A stretch of DNA of 14,603 nucleotides from Ruminococcaceae bacterium UBA1730. Lineage in GTDB: Bacteria > Bacillota > Clostridia > Oscillospirales > Acutalibacteraceae. The notes under the pieces were generated by a model. It was not told where the DNA came from. It did no database searches and saw nothing but the letters and a program-made list of their open reading frames with translations. This document shows, piece after piece, positions 1 to 7,901 of the stretch; position 1 is the stretch's first letter, and every line of letters begins with the position of its first letter. The position numbers and the translations under genes were made by a program. Where the stretch lies: the NCBI GenBank assembly GCA_002315935.1, contig DCII01000044.1, positions 1 to 14,603 of the forward strand, written 5' to 3'.

Positions 1-16
1 TTTCTGAATTTATTTC

Positions 17-45
17 ATTATATCAATTCTTTATCGAAAAGTCAA
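17..45 (-). promoter_or_regulatory. Strong leftward promoter leading out of the window
   Basis: Read on the minus strand there is a -35 box TTGACT (40-45), a 17-bp spacer and a -10 box TATAAT (17-22) preceded by TG at the extended -10 position. This is a near-consensus vegetative (sigma-A type) promoter. It points left, so a gene divergent from nadE should start just outside the window. The boxes are read directly; activity is inferred. Confidence 0.7.
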
Positions 46-149
46 GCCATTTACTCAAAAAGGCATCCGCATTTGGAATATCAATAAGAATTTTAAATCC
101 GAAATTTATATCTTCACCTTGTTGTTCACTATGTTGCATAGAATACTGC

Positions 150-178
150 TTTACAAATCCGAAAAAACGGAGTAGAAT
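150..178 (+). promoter_or_regulatory. Promoter of nadE-pncB
   Basis: The -35 box is TTTACA (150-155) and the -10 box is TAGAAT (173-178), separated by 17 bp; each matches the sigma-A consensus at 5 of 6 positions. Transcription would begin near 184-186, giving a short leader before the nadE ribosome binding site. One copy of the 10-bp repeat AAATCCGAAA lies almost wholly in the spacer. Confidence 0.6.
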
Positions 179-211
179 ATAGAATTGAAACAACTCCGAG
201 GGGGAACAAAA

Positions 212-937
212 ATGTTTGATGCTCTTAAAATAAAAAATGAATGCGTTGAATGGATTCGTGATTTCTTTGAAAAAAACGGAAAAGACTGCAATGCCATAGT
301 CGGAATTTCAGGAGGAAAAGACAGCTCGATTGTCGCAGCTCTCTGCGTTGAAGCTCTCGGAAAAGACAGGGTTATCGGCGTGCTCATGCCCTGCGGCGAA
401 CAGCACGATATTGACATGGCAAAGCTTCTTGTTGACACTCTTGAAATCAAGCATTATATAATCAACATAAGGGATGCTGTTGACGGGATGAAAAAGGCAA
501 TGCCCTTTGAGCTTTCGGCACAGAGCGTTACGAATATTCCGCCGAGAATTCGAATGGCAACTCTCTATGCTGTTGCACAGAGCCACAACGGAAGAGTTGC
601 AAACACCTGCAATCTTTCGGAGGACTGGGTCGGTTATTCAACAAGATACGGCGATGCGGCAGGAGATTTCAGCCCCTGCTCTCACCTGACCGTTGCCGAA
701 ATGAAACAGATAGGCAGAATTCTCGGTCTGCCCGATTTGCTTGTTGACAAGGTTCCTATTGACGGTCTTTGCGGAAAAACCGATGAAGAAAACCTCGGAT
801 TCACCTATGCGGAGCTTGACAGATACATCCGCACCGGCGAAATTGACGACAAAGAAAAGAAAGAAAATATAGACCGCAGACACAGAAACAATCTTTTCAA
901 GCTTGAGCTTATGCCTGCATTCGAACCCGAAATCTGA
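212..937 (+). CDS. nadE: NH3-dependent NAD+ synthetase
   Basis: This enzyme catalyses the last step of NAD synthesis: it adenylates deamido-NAD+ with ATP and amidates it with ammonia. The predicted protein has 241 residues, typical of the short ammonia-dependent class without a glutaminase domain. The ATP pyrophosphatase P-loop SGGKDSS is at residues 33-39, and the motifs NLSEDWVGY and YGDAAGDFSP further on are family hallmarks of the nucleotide/deamido-NAD site. The ATG at 212 is chosen because GAGGGGG (198-205) sits about 7 bp upstream; an in-frame TTG at 185 lies upstream of that site and is unlikely. pncB follows after 19 bp, so the two form an NAD salvage operon. Cytoplasmic, homodimeric in known relatives. 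Confidence 0.95.
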   Translation: MFDALKIKNECVEWIRDFFEKNGKDCNAIVGISGGKDSSIVAALCVEALGKDRVIGVLMPCGEQHDIDMAKLLVDTLEIKHYIINIRDAVDGMKKAMPFELSAQSVTNIPPRIRMATLYAVAQSHNGRVANTCNLSEDWVGYSTRYGDAAGDFSPCSHLTVAEMKQIGRILGLPDLLVDKVPIDGLCGKTDEENLGFTYAELDRYIRTGEIDDKEKKENIDRRHRNNLFKLELMPAFEPEI

Positions 938-956
938 CTTCCGAAAGGATTTTTTT

Positions 957-2162
957 ATGAAACTTGAACCTATTATCATTTCCCTGCTCGACACTGACCT
1001 TTATAAATTCAACATGGATCAGGTCATTTTCCATAATCACACCGACCTTTGCGGAGAATATTATTTCAAATGCCGCAGCGAGGGAATCGTTTTCACCCAT
1101 GAAATGTTTGAAGAAATCAACGAGCAGATTGACCATCTCTGTTCGCTCCGATTCACGAAGAGCGAGCTTGATTATCTGCGGTCAATCAGATTTATCAAGA
1201 ACGACTATGTTGAATTTCTGAGATTATGGCATCCGATCCGTGAATATGTCAGAACGGAGCTTAATGAAGAAACGGGTGAGCTTTCCGTTGTTGTCAACGG
1301 ACCTCTTTTCTCTGCAATGCAGTTTGAAATTTACCTTCTTGAAATCATCAACGAGGTTTATTTCAGAGTGAATTTTGACTATCAGGTTCTCGTTCGCTCA
1401 GCAGAGGAAAGGCTTAACAGAAAAATTGAGGCCTTCAACAATGGCACATATACATTCAAATTTGCCGAATTCGGTTGCAGGAGAAGACTTTCACGCAAGT
1501 GGGAGGATGTTGTTATCAGAAGACTATGCAAGGAAACCGAAAACTGCGTAGGCACTTCAAATGTTTATTTTGCCATGAAATATAATATCACTCCAATCGG
1601 AACCTACGCTCATGAATTTGTTCAGATGTATCAGGGAATTGACTCTATTCCCCTTGCCTACACCAACCATTACGCAATGCGTGACTGGTATAACGAATAC
1701 GAGGGCGATAACGGAACCGCTCTGACCGACACGATCACAACAGACCTCTTTCTGCTTGATTTCAACCGTTCAATGGTGAATAACTACACCGGCGTTCGTC
1801 ATGACAGCGGAGACCCCTTTGAGTGGGGTGAAAAAATGATAAAGCACTATGAGAAATACGGCGTTGACCCGAGAACGAAGCTTCTTCTTTTCAGCGATAA
1901 TCTTAACTTTGACAAGGCTCAGGCTCTCTATGAGCATTTCAAGGACAGAGCAAAGGTTTCCTTCGGAATCGGCACATTCTGCTCAAACGATACCTGCGAA
2001 ACTGCACTGAATATTGTTATCAAGCTTCAGTTTATCAACGGAAGACCCGTTGCAAAGCTTTCTGATACCCGAACCAAAGAAATGTGCCGTGACGACGAAT
2101 ATCTTGAGTACCTACGCCGTTCGGTTGCTTTCAGAATAGACCGAGAAAGCATAAAACCATAA
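957..2162 (+). CDS. pncB: Nicotinate phosphoribosyltransferase
   Basis: This enzyme joins nicotinate to PRPP to give nicotinate mononucleotide, the entry step of the Preiss-Handler pathway, with ATP hydrolysis coupled to the reaction in known enzymes. The 401-residue protein is the length of the E. coli PncB type rather than the longer (about 480 aa) Gram-positive type. It shares with E. coli PncB, as I recall it, the segments GTYAHEF (which holds the His phosphorylated in that family), LTDTITTD, GVRHDSGDPFEWGEK, LLLFSDNL, FGIGT and NIVIKL..NGRPVAKLSD. The ATG at 957 follows GAAAGGA (943-949) with suitable spacing; an upstream in-frame ATG at 903 would lie inside nadE. It is the second gene of the nadE-pncB operon and ends just before a hairpin terminator. 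Confidence 0.94.
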   Translation: MKLEPIIISLLDTDLYKFNMDQVIFHNHTDLCGEYYFKCRSEGIVFTHEMFEEINEQIDHLCSLRFTKSELDYLRSIRFIKNDYVEFLRLWHPIREYVRTELNEETGELSVVVNGPLFSAMQFEIYLLEIINEVYFRVNFDYQVLVRSAEERLNRKIEAFNNGTYTFKFAEFGCRRRLSRKWEDVVIRRLCKETENCVGTSNVYFAMKYNITPIGTYAHEFVQMYQGIDSIPLAYTNHYAMRDWYNEYEGDNGTALTDTITTDLFLLDFNRSMVNNYTGVRHDSGDPFEWGEKMIKHYEKYGVDPRTKLLLFSDNLNFDKAQALYEHFKDRAKVSFGIGTFCSNDTCETALNIVIKLQFINGRPVAKLSDTRTKEMCRDDEYLEYLRRSVAFRIDRESIKP

Positions 2163-2198
2163 TTTTCATTAATGACAATTTGTTATACGATTAAGAGA

Positions 2199-2241
2199 AA
2201 GGTTCTGAAATGCGAAAATGCGTTTCAGAACCTTGTTTTAT
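2199..2241. terminator. Shared terminator between pncB and the converging lipoprotein gene
   Basis: A perfect 12-bp stem, AAGGTTCTGAAA (2199-2210) and TTTCAGAACCTT (2223-2234), encloses a 12-nt loop. On the plus strand it is followed by GTTTTATTTGATTTTT, a good intrinsic terminator for pncB. It lies immediately beyond the stop codon of the minus-strand gene at 2238, so it may also end that transcript. Confidence 0.85.
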
Positions 2242-3188
2242 TTGATTTTTCTGATAATTTGCTTGATAATCATGCTCTTTTCCTCAACCGTCAGAGTGGC
2301 GATGAAGTTATCAAGATATTCGTCATAATCAGCCTGATAAAGTGCAACTATGCAGGCAGAGCGATAGCTTGAAAAAACGCCTTCGCCCTTTGCTTCAAGG
2401 TTTTCCTTATAGACGGCAAAAATGCAGTCGTCATATTCAATGAGCTGAACCGTATCGGAATTCTGCGAAAATGCACTGTCAAAGAATCCTTCCGGATAGC
2501 CTTCGGTGCTTCTTCCGATAACAACTGAATCCGTTGCGGCATAGCCGAGATTCTCTGCCGCCTGTGCAAATGAATCTGCATCGCTGAATGACTGCGATTT
2601 AAGCTTTTTAAAATTATCAATCAGCTCATTCTTTTCCTGCTGACTCATAGTGGCTTTTCCGTCACCCGTTGTATAATATGCACAAACCGTGCGGATGCTG
2701 ACATAATTCTCGAGAAAATAATCAGTCAGCTTATTCTCGTATTCTGCATTATCTTTTCCTCGGTCATACAAAACGGTAAAAACCTTATCCTCATACGCCT
2801 CGGAGGTCTTGATTTTTGTGAGCGTCTGCCTTGAAACGCCGATTTTTTTATAATGGTTTTCTGCTCTGACCCATATATCGTTAACATTCTGAGCAACCTG
2901 CGTTTTCTCTGCCGAGGTGAGATAAAGATTCATTTCCGTGAACCATGTGTTCATGGCAATATACTTTTTGCAAAGCTCGATTGCATTTTCCTTTATCTCT
3001 TCAACCGAGGGACCGTCCTCAAGACCGTAATCTGATGGTCTTGAAGCAACCTTATCGGCATAATATGCTAAAATCTCCGAATTGATGTCTGCACCCGAAA
3101 TCGTAAGAGCCGTCACAGGCTTCATTTCGCAGGCACAGAACGAAAAGAGAAGAAAACAGGTCAGCAATGCGGTGATTATTTTTTTCAT
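2238..3188 (-). CDS. SurA/PrsA-like lipoprotein (probable chaperone or peptidyl-prolyl isomerase relative)
   Basis: The 316-residue protein begins with a lysine-led hydrophobic signal peptide and a lipobox ending at Cys20 (FCAC), so it is predicted to be lipid-anchored outside the membrane. After the anchor, a segment like TISGADINSEILAYYADK resembles the start of the SurA/trigger-factor-type N-terminal chaperone domain. The helical middle and a C-terminal stretch with FAQAAENLGY, YPEGFFDSAF and a beta-strand ILE/FAVYKENLEAK-like end resemble degenerate parvulin (rotamase) regions of clostridial secretion foldases. I do not see a complete conserved parvulin active site, so catalysis is uncertain. 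AAAGG (3200-3204) is 11 bp before the ATG, an acceptable site. It lies 20 bp after the PHP gene and is probably cotranscribed. Confidence 0.65.
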   Translation of the reverse strand: MKKIITALLTCFLLFSFCACEMKPVTALTISGADINSEILAYYADKVASRPSDYGLEDGPSVEEIKENAIELCKKYIAMNTWFTEMNLYLTSAEKTQVAQNVNDIWVRAENHYKKIGVSRQTLTKIKTSEAYEDKVFTVLYDRGKDNAEYENKLTDYFLENYVSIRTVCAYYTTGDGKATMSQQEKNELIDNFKKLKSQSFSDADSFAQAAENLGYAATDSVVIGRSTEGYPEGFFDSAFSQNSDTVQLIEYDDCIFAVYKENLEAKGEGVFSSYRSACIVALYQADYDEYLDNFIATLTVEEKSMIIKQIIRKIK

Positions 3189-3208
3189 CCGTGCATCAAC
3201 CTTTATTT

Positions 3209-4603
3209 TCAGAAATCGAAATATTTTTCACGAAGCTTCTTCATTCTACCGCTGATATGCTTGATTGTTTCGGCGGCATCAGCTCTTTCTTCGTCAGTTC
3301 CCGTTACATACTGCTTCATGAGTCTGCCCTCTTCATAGCAGTATTCATCATGAATCGGGAAATAATTCTTGAGCAGGAAACAGCCGTAACGGATGAATCT
3401 GCTTTCGCCGACAAGTCTGAATTCCGTGCTGATTGTGTCAACCGCAACAGAATAGAAATCCTTGATTGAGGAAATGAGAGCCTTCCTCTCGTTTTCCGGA
3501 GAGAAAACAATCGTTTCGCAGATGAAAGCACCTGCATTCGATTCATATGAGGAATGGCTGTCCGTGCTTCCGACAATGGGGAATCTGCGGCCCTTAGCTC
3601 TTTCCTCATAATATCTAATAGTCTGAAATCCGTTATGCTCATAATATCTTTCGCCGCCGAGAACCTCAAAAGCATCGAACGGCTGGGTTTCCATCATGTA
3701 ATCAGTAAATGCTTCGGGAACCTGATAAGCGTCAACTCTCCAGTTGGGATGAGCAAAAATGCCGAGACCGTTTGCCTTTCTGATTTCGTCAAAAATCCAG
3801 CAACAGACAGCATAGGGAACTGCATCAACCGTTTCCGGTACCTTTGCTTCATCAATGAGCTTCTGCATCTTTTCCTGCCACTTGTCATAGGGAATGAAAT
3901 CGGGGCATTCGCCGTAAAGCGAACGGAATTTCTTATCCGTGCCGACTTCATCCGACTGCGGACCCTCGGTAAGTGCATTTATGCTGTATTCTCCGCCGAA
4001 ATTGACAATATGAACATCGTTTCTCTTGCCGAAAACCGCAGGCATATGAACCTCTTCGCCGCAGACAATATTCATTTCAATGGGAACATCCTTGTAGCAG
4101 TCAATCGCACGAAGTGAAGGATAATATCTGTTATGGTCGCTGATAACGGTAAAGTCATAGCCGTATTTACGGTAGTTTGCGGCAACAACCTCGGGAATCT
4201 GCTGACCGTCGGAAAGATTGGTGTGCATATGAAGGTCGCCGATAAACGGGTATCTTCCGGCAAGGTCTTTTTCAACGCAGTAAATCGAAAACTGCTCGAT
4301 TTTCCTGCCATCTTCATCTCTGAAACGGAGAAAATATTCCTGCTCACTGTCAAAGGTATGTTCAAAGGAAAATCCGCCCTTTTCGTTGCAGGTCACTTTG
4401 ATATTTCTGAAATCCGCAAGAGCAGGGAAATTCTTCGGCACGCCGAGGTCAAGAGCCGCAATTTCAAGGTCATATTCCTTGCCGGGTTCGAATTTCCTTC
4501 TGCCGCCGAGAGGAACAATATTTATGGTTGTCTTTTTTCCTGCGGTCAGAACCTTCGGAAAAACATCAAAATTATTGAGTATATCTTCTTTCATATATGC
4601 CAT
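3209..4603 (-). CDS. PHP-domain metal-dependent hydrolase
   Basis: A 464-residue protein with two parts. Residues 1 to about 115 form a beta-rich N-terminal domain that I do not recognise. From about 119 onward is a PHP (polymerase and histidinol phosphatase) domain with the metal-binding motifs in order: GDLHMHTNLSDG (His125, His127), ISDHN (Asp156, His157), CGEEVH (Glu183/Glu184, His186), His198, FAHPNW (His285) and STDSHS (Asp348, His350). All expected ligands are present, so a di- or trinuclear metal phosphoesterase is likely; the substrate is unknown. No signal peptide, so it is cytoplasmic. The ATG at 4603 is preferred because GGAGGTG (4611-4617) is 7 bp upstream; a TTG at 4609 is too close to that site. 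A SurA-like lipoprotein gene follows. Confidence 0.85.
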   Translation of the reverse strand: MAYMKEDILNNFDVFPKVLTAGKKTTINIVPLGGRRKFEPGKEYDLEIAALDLGVPKNFPALADFRNIKVTCNEKGGFSFEHTFDSEQEYFLRFRDEDGRKIEQFSIYCVEKDLAGRYPFIGDLHMHTNLSDGQQIPEVVAANYRKYGYDFTVISDHNRYYPSLRAIDCYKDVPIEMNIVCGEEVHMPAVFGKRNDVHIVNFGGEYSINALTEGPQSDEVGTDKKFRSLYGECPDFIPYDKWQEKMQKLIDEAKVPETVDAVPYAVCCWIFDEIRKANGLGIFAHPNWRVDAYQVPEAFTDYMMETQPFDAFEVLGGERYYEHNGFQTIRYYEERAKGRRFPIVGSTDSHSSYESNAGAFICETIVFSPENERKALISSIKDFYSVAVDTISTEFRLVGESRFIRYGCFLLKNYFPIHDEYCYEEGRLMKQYVTGTDEERADAAETIKHISGRMKKLREKYFDF

Positions 4604-4633
4604 TTTCAAGCACCTCCGAAATATATTGTAATA

Positions 4634-4662
4634 ATAATATCACAACTCTTTCGCTTTTTCCA
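4634..4662 (-). promoter_or_regulatory. Candidate promoter for the PHP-lipoprotein operon
   Basis: On the minus strand the -10 box TATTAT (4634-4639) carries the extended TG dinucleotide. A weaker -35 box TGGAAA (4657-4662) lies 17 bp upstream. This would start transcription about 20-25 bp before the PHP start codon, separately from the bofA-like gene upstream. Confidence 0.45.
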
Positions 4663-4678
4663 CATGAAAATGAAAAAT

Positions 4679-4933
4679 TTATCTCAATATAACTTTTATT
4701 AGCAGTGTTGAAATCACTCCGGGCAAGCCTGCAAAGAAGCCTATTCCGAGAGTATACCAGTTGACGGGTATCATAACTCCCGTAACCGTGCCGGCAAGAT
4801 TAACAGCAAATATTCCGGCTATTCCCTGCAAGGCTGAAATGGTGAATGCTCTTGCACCGTATTTCGTTTTAATCATCCACCACATTATAATAAGAATTCC
4901 GACTGCCGAAAAAATGATAAATCCGATATTCAT
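4679..4933 (-). CDS. bofA: BofA-family (pro-sigma-K processing inhibitor-like) membrane protein
   Basis: The 84-residue protein has a first hydrophobic helix at about residues 3-20 and a second hydrophobic part carrying the family signature: a Gly-rich segment with VNLAGTVTGVMIPVN, then a Thr-Leu-Gly run and GLPGVISTLLI. In Bacillus, BofA is an integral membrane protein that helps hold the SpoIVFB protease inactive in the forespore outer membrane until sigma-K is processed. Many Clostridia keep a BofA-like gene with an unproven role. ATG at 4933 follows AAGGGGATG at a normal distance. It is divergent from manA and is followed, after 75 bp with its own promoter candidate, by the PHP gene. Family call is firm, function in this organism is not. 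Confidence 0.8.
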   Translation of the reverse strand: MNIGFIIFSAVGILIIMWWMIKTKYGARAFTISALQGIAGIFAVNLAGTVTGVMIPVNWYTLGIGFFAGLPGVISTLLIKVILR

Positions 4934-4956
4934 TCTGTCATCCCCTTTTTTTACTC

Positions 4957-4962
4957 ATTATA
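4957..4962 (-). promoter_or_regulatory. -10 box of the bofA-like gene
   Basis: A perfect TATAAT reads on the minus strand about 24 bp before the bofA-like start codon. No good -35 hexamer is visible at the usual distance, so the promoter may be weak or activator-dependent. Confidence 0.4.
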
Positions 4963-4982
4963 TAGCATTTATCGGAGAGATA

Positions 4983-4991
4983 TGATATAAT
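4983..4991 (+). promoter_or_regulatory. Extended -10 promoter of the manA operon
   Basis: TGATATAAT matches the extended -10 consensus (TGnTATAAT) exactly, with the -10 hexamer at 4986-4991. The -35 region is poor, as is common for extended -10 promoters. It lies about 35 bp before the manA start, leaving room for a short leader and the AAGGAGA site (5012-5018). Confidence 0.6.
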
Positions 4992-5025
4992 AGCAAAAAT
5001 ATGCAAATCACAAGGAGATAATGAC

Positions 5026-5985
5026 ATGAAACTTTATCCGATAAAGCTCAGCCCCTTCGTTTCCGAAACAATCTGGGGAGGCAGAAAACTCATTGAGGAA
5101 TACGGCGTTGAAACCGAAAAGGCAAATGCCGCCGAGGGATGGATGCTTTCCTGCCACGAAGCAGGCTCAAGCTCTGCCGTCAACGGCGAATTCGCAGGCA
5201 AATCCTTTGCTGATATTGTTAAAAACAATCCCGTTCTCTGCGGAACCAATGCCGCAAAATTTGACGATTTCCCCATTCTCATAAAGTTTATTGATGCCCG
5301 TGACGACCTTTCGGTTCAGGTACATCCGACTAAAGAATATTGTGAAAAAACAGGCAGAGGTCAGAGCAAAACCGAATGCTGGTATATCATCGACTGTGAC
5401 GAAGATGCTCAGCTTCTTCTGGGTTTTGCCGATGAAATATCTCCGGAAGAATTCAAGACCGCAATCGAAAACAATACTCTCACCGATAAGGTCGGAAAAG
5501 TGAAGGTCAAGAAGGGCGATTTCTTCTTCATTGAATCGGGAACATTGCACGCTATCTGTAAAGGCATATTACTTGCCGAAGTGCAGGAAAGCTCCAACAC
5601 AACCTACCGTATTTATGACTATGACCGCCGTGGAAAAGACGGAAAGCCAAGGGAATTGCACGTTTCCGATGCGGTCGGAGTTACAATGCTCAAAAAATAT
5701 GTTCAGCCGTCATTCTGTAAAGCGTATGAGCTTTACAGTGAAGGAAAGAACCTTCTTTGCGATTCTCCGCTTTTCAAGGTCTGGAAGGATGAAATCAGCA
5801 AGGATTTAACCGACAATGCGGATGAAAAATCATTTGTTTCGCTTCTCATTCTCGCAGGAGAAGGCGTTCTTGAATGCTGTGGCGAAACCGTTTCCCTCGT
5901 CAAGGGTGACAGCTGGTTTATTCCGGCAGGAAGCGGCGAATACACAATCAAGGGTAATCTCGAAATTCTCGAAACAAGGATATAA
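5026..5985 (+). CDS. manA: Mannose-6-phosphate isomerase, class I
   Basis: This zinc enzyme interconverts mannose 6-phosphate and fructose 6-phosphate. The 319-residue length fits the short Firmicutes form. The cupin zinc ligands are visible: Gln98 and His100 in VQVHP, Glu117 in KTECWY and His174 in SGTLHAI. The family segment with TYRIYDYDR, which holds the catalytic arginine, follows. N-terminal LSPFVSETIWGG is typical of the family. AAGGAGA (5012-5018) gives a clear ribosome site for the ATG at 5026. It is first in a five-gene operon; its stop codon is 2 bp before the ABC-F gene. Position at the head of an operon with a glycosidase and a sugar-type dehydrogenase suggests a role in feeding released sugars to glycolysis or in making GDP-sugar precursors. 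Confidence 0.93.
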   Translation: MKLYPIKLSPFVSETIWGGRKLIEEYGVETEKANAAEGWMLSCHEAGSSSAVNGEFAGKSFADIVKNNPVLCGTNAAKFDDFPILIKFIDARDDLSVQVHPTKEYCEKTGRGQSKTECWYIIDCDEDAQLLLGFADEISPEEFKTAIENNTLTDKVGKVKVKKGDFFFIESGTLHAICKGILLAEVQESSNTTYRIYDYDRRGKDGKPRELHVSDAVGVTMLKKYVQPSFCKAYELYSEGKNLLCDSPLFKVWKDEISKDLTDNADEKSFVSLLILAGEGVLECCGETVSLVKGDSWFIPAGSGEYTIKGNLEILETRI

Positions 5986-5987
5986 AA

Positions 5988-7901
5988 ATGTCAGTTGTCA
6001 GTCTTCAGAATTTAAAAATTGAATTTGACGGCAGAATGCTCTTCGAAAATGTTTCGTTCGATGTGAACGAAGGCGATTTCGTTGGGCTTATCGGTGCTAA
6101 CGGAACGGGCAAAACAACCATCTTCAAAACCATCCGTGGTGAGGTTGAACCGACAGAGGGCGGTGCATTCGTTTCAAAATTCACCAAAGTCGGCTATCTT
6201 GAGCAGCACGCCTGTTCAGGCTCAATGCGTTCGGTCTATGACGAAGCGTTGAGCATTTTTGAGCCGCTTATGGCAATGGAAATTGACATGGAGCGTATTG
6301 CCCGTGACATTGATTCCCATATCGGCAACCGTGATGAGCTGATTGAAAAACAGTCCTCAATGCAGGAAGCATTTCAGGATGCAGGCGGTCTGACCTATAA
6401 AAGCAGAACAAGGGCGGCACTTATCGGCCTCGGCTTCTCAGAAAAGGATTTTTCACTGACCTGCGATAAATTAAGCGGCGGTCAGAGGTCAAAGCTGAGT
6501 ATGTGCAAGCTTCTGCTCAGCAATTCGGATTTGCTTCTTCTTGACGAACCGACAAATCATCTTGATATATCGGGAACAGAATGGCTTGAAGGCTTTCTTT
6601 CAACCTTCAAGGGAACTATTATCGTCATTTCGCATGACCGTTATTTTCTCGATAAGGTTACGAACAAAACGGTTGAAATTGCAAATAAGAAGAGCTACTG
6701 CGTGAAGGGAAACTATTCAACCTATCTGAAATTTAAAGAGGAACGCCTTGAATCGGAAAGGCGAAACTACGAAAACCAGATGGATGAAATAAGGCGTATA
6801 GAAGGAATAATCGAACAGCAGAGGCGTTTCGGCAGAGAAAGAAATTTCATTACCGCCGAAAGCAAACGCAAAATGCTCGAAAAGAAGAAAGCAGAATTGG
6901 TTGTTCCGGAGCAGTCGCTCGCAAAAATGAGAATAAAATTTTCTCCCGAATGTGAAACGGGTAATGATGTGCTCATAGTCAAAGGTCTTTCAAAGTCATT
7001 CGGCGAAAAGGAGCTTTTCAGAAACGGCGAAATTGAAGTTTTCAAGGATGACAGAGTTTTCATTCTCGGCTCAAACGGATGCGGAAAAACAACTCTTCTG
7101 CGTATTCTCACCCGTCAGATGAGTGCAGATGACGGAAAATTTGCGTTCGGAGCAAATGTTAAAACCGGTTATTTTGACCAGAGTCTCGAAAGTCTTCACG
7201 GCGGAAAAACCGTCATAAATGAAATTTGGGATGAACACAGACTTTTCACAGAAACCAAGGTCAGAAATTATCTTTCGCTCTTTCTTTTCAGGGGAGACGA
7301 TGTTTTCAAAAGCGTTGACACCCTGAGCGGTGGTGAAAAGGCGAAGCTCTGCCTGCTGAAATTAATGCTTTCCGGTGCAAATGTTTTGCTTCTTGACGAG
7401 CCGACCAACCATCTTGATATTCCGTCAAGAGAGGTGCTTGAAGCGGCTCTTGCGGATTTCGAAGGCACTATCATATGCGTTTCGCATGACAGATATTTCA
7501 TCAACAAGCTCTCAACGAAGATATACAGAATTAAGACTGACGGATTTGAAAAATTTGACGGAGACTATAACGATTATGCCGGCATCGCCCTTGCCGAGGC
7601 GAAGGAAAAGCCGCAGAAGCAGGCTGCAAAGGTCAATTCATATAAGCTCCGCAAAGAGCGTGAAAGTGAAATCAACAGACTCAGCGGAAAAATCAAGCGT
7701 GGCGAAGCGGAGATTGACCGCCTTGATAAGGAGATAGCACAGGCAAACGAAACGCTCTCAACTCCCGAGGTTTCTGCCGACTATGCACAGATTATGGAAT
7801 ACACGAAGAAAATAGACGAATTAACCGAAGCTCAGCTTGCTCTCATGGAAGAATGGGAGCAATGGAATTCAAGACTTTCCGAATTACAGGAGGAATTATA
7901 A
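5988..7901 (+). CDS. ABC-F family ATP-binding protein
   Basis: A 637-residue soluble protein with two fused ABC ATPase domains and no membrane segment, which marks the ABC-F family of ribosome-associated ATPases. Domain 1 has Walker A GANGTGKT (residues 36-43), signature LSGGQ and LLLLDEPTNHLD; domain 2 has Walker A GSNGCGKT, signature LSGGE and LLLLDEPTNHLD, both with intact catalytic Glu and SHDRYF switch His. A charged helical linker joins them, and a coiled coil rich in Lys/Glu occupies roughly residues 545-637, as in Uup-like members. Members act in translation, either relieving stalled ribosomes or protecting them from antibiotics; which applies cannot be told. ATG at 5988 follows AAGGA (5976-5980). 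Its TAA overlaps the next gene's ATG by one base, indicating translational coupling. Confidence 0.92.
   Translation: MSVVSLQNLKIEFDGRMLFENVSFDVNEGDFVGLIGANGTGKTTIFKTIRGEVEPTEGGAFVSKFTKVGYLEQHACSGSMRSVYDEALSIFEPLMAMEIDMERIARDIDSHIGNRDELIEKQSSMQEAFQDAGGLTYKSRTRAALIGLGFSEKDFSLTCDKLSGGQRSKLSMCKLLLSNSDLLLLDEPTNHLDISGTEWLEGFLSTFKGTIIVISHDRYFLDKVTNKTVEIANKKSYCVKGNYSTYLKFKEERLESERRNYENQMDEIRRIEGIIEQQRRFGRERNFITAESKRKMLEKKKAELVVPEQSLAKMRIKFSPECETGNDVLIVKGLSKSFGEKELFRNGEIEVFKDDRVFILGSNGCGKTTLLRILTRQMSADDGKFAFGANVKTGYFDQSLESLHGGKTVINEIWDEHRLFTETKVRNYLSLFLFRGDDVFKSVDTLSGGEKAKLCLLKLMLSGANVLLLDEPTNHLDIPSREVLEAALADFEGTIICVSHDRYFINKLSTKIYRIKTDGFEKFDGDYNDYAGIALAEAKEKPQKQAAKVNSYKLRKERESEINRLSGKIKRGEAEIDRLDKEIAQANETLSTPEVSADYAQIMEYTKKIDELTEAQLALMEEWEQWNSRLSELQEEL

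Larger units (their letters stand above)
1..211. other. AT-rich divergent intergenic region upstream of nadE
   Basis: About 210 bp hold no convincing gene. They contain a leftward promoter (17-45), a rightward promoter for nadE (150-178) and a 10-bp direct repeat AAATCCGAAA (95-104 and 155-164). I saw no recognisable NAD-responsive riboswitch or long hairpin here. Confidence 0.6.

Noticed and set aside
23..139. A 38-residue minus-strand open frame with plausible-looking amino acids
   Set aside because: It has no ribosome binding site and its end runs over the near-consensus leftward promoter at 17-45.
1..211. A NAD-sensing riboswitch before nadE
   Set aside because: I could not find paired stems or a conserved core in the leader; the predicted transcript starts only about 27 bp before the ATG.
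2172..2372. A 66-residue plus-strand frame
   Set aside because: It reads through the terminator hairpin and the 3' end of the lipoprotein gene on the other strand.
3554..4702. Plus-strand open frames of 187 and 189 residues
   Set aside because: Both are antisense to the PHP gene with its conserved metal motifs, and no good start signals precede them.
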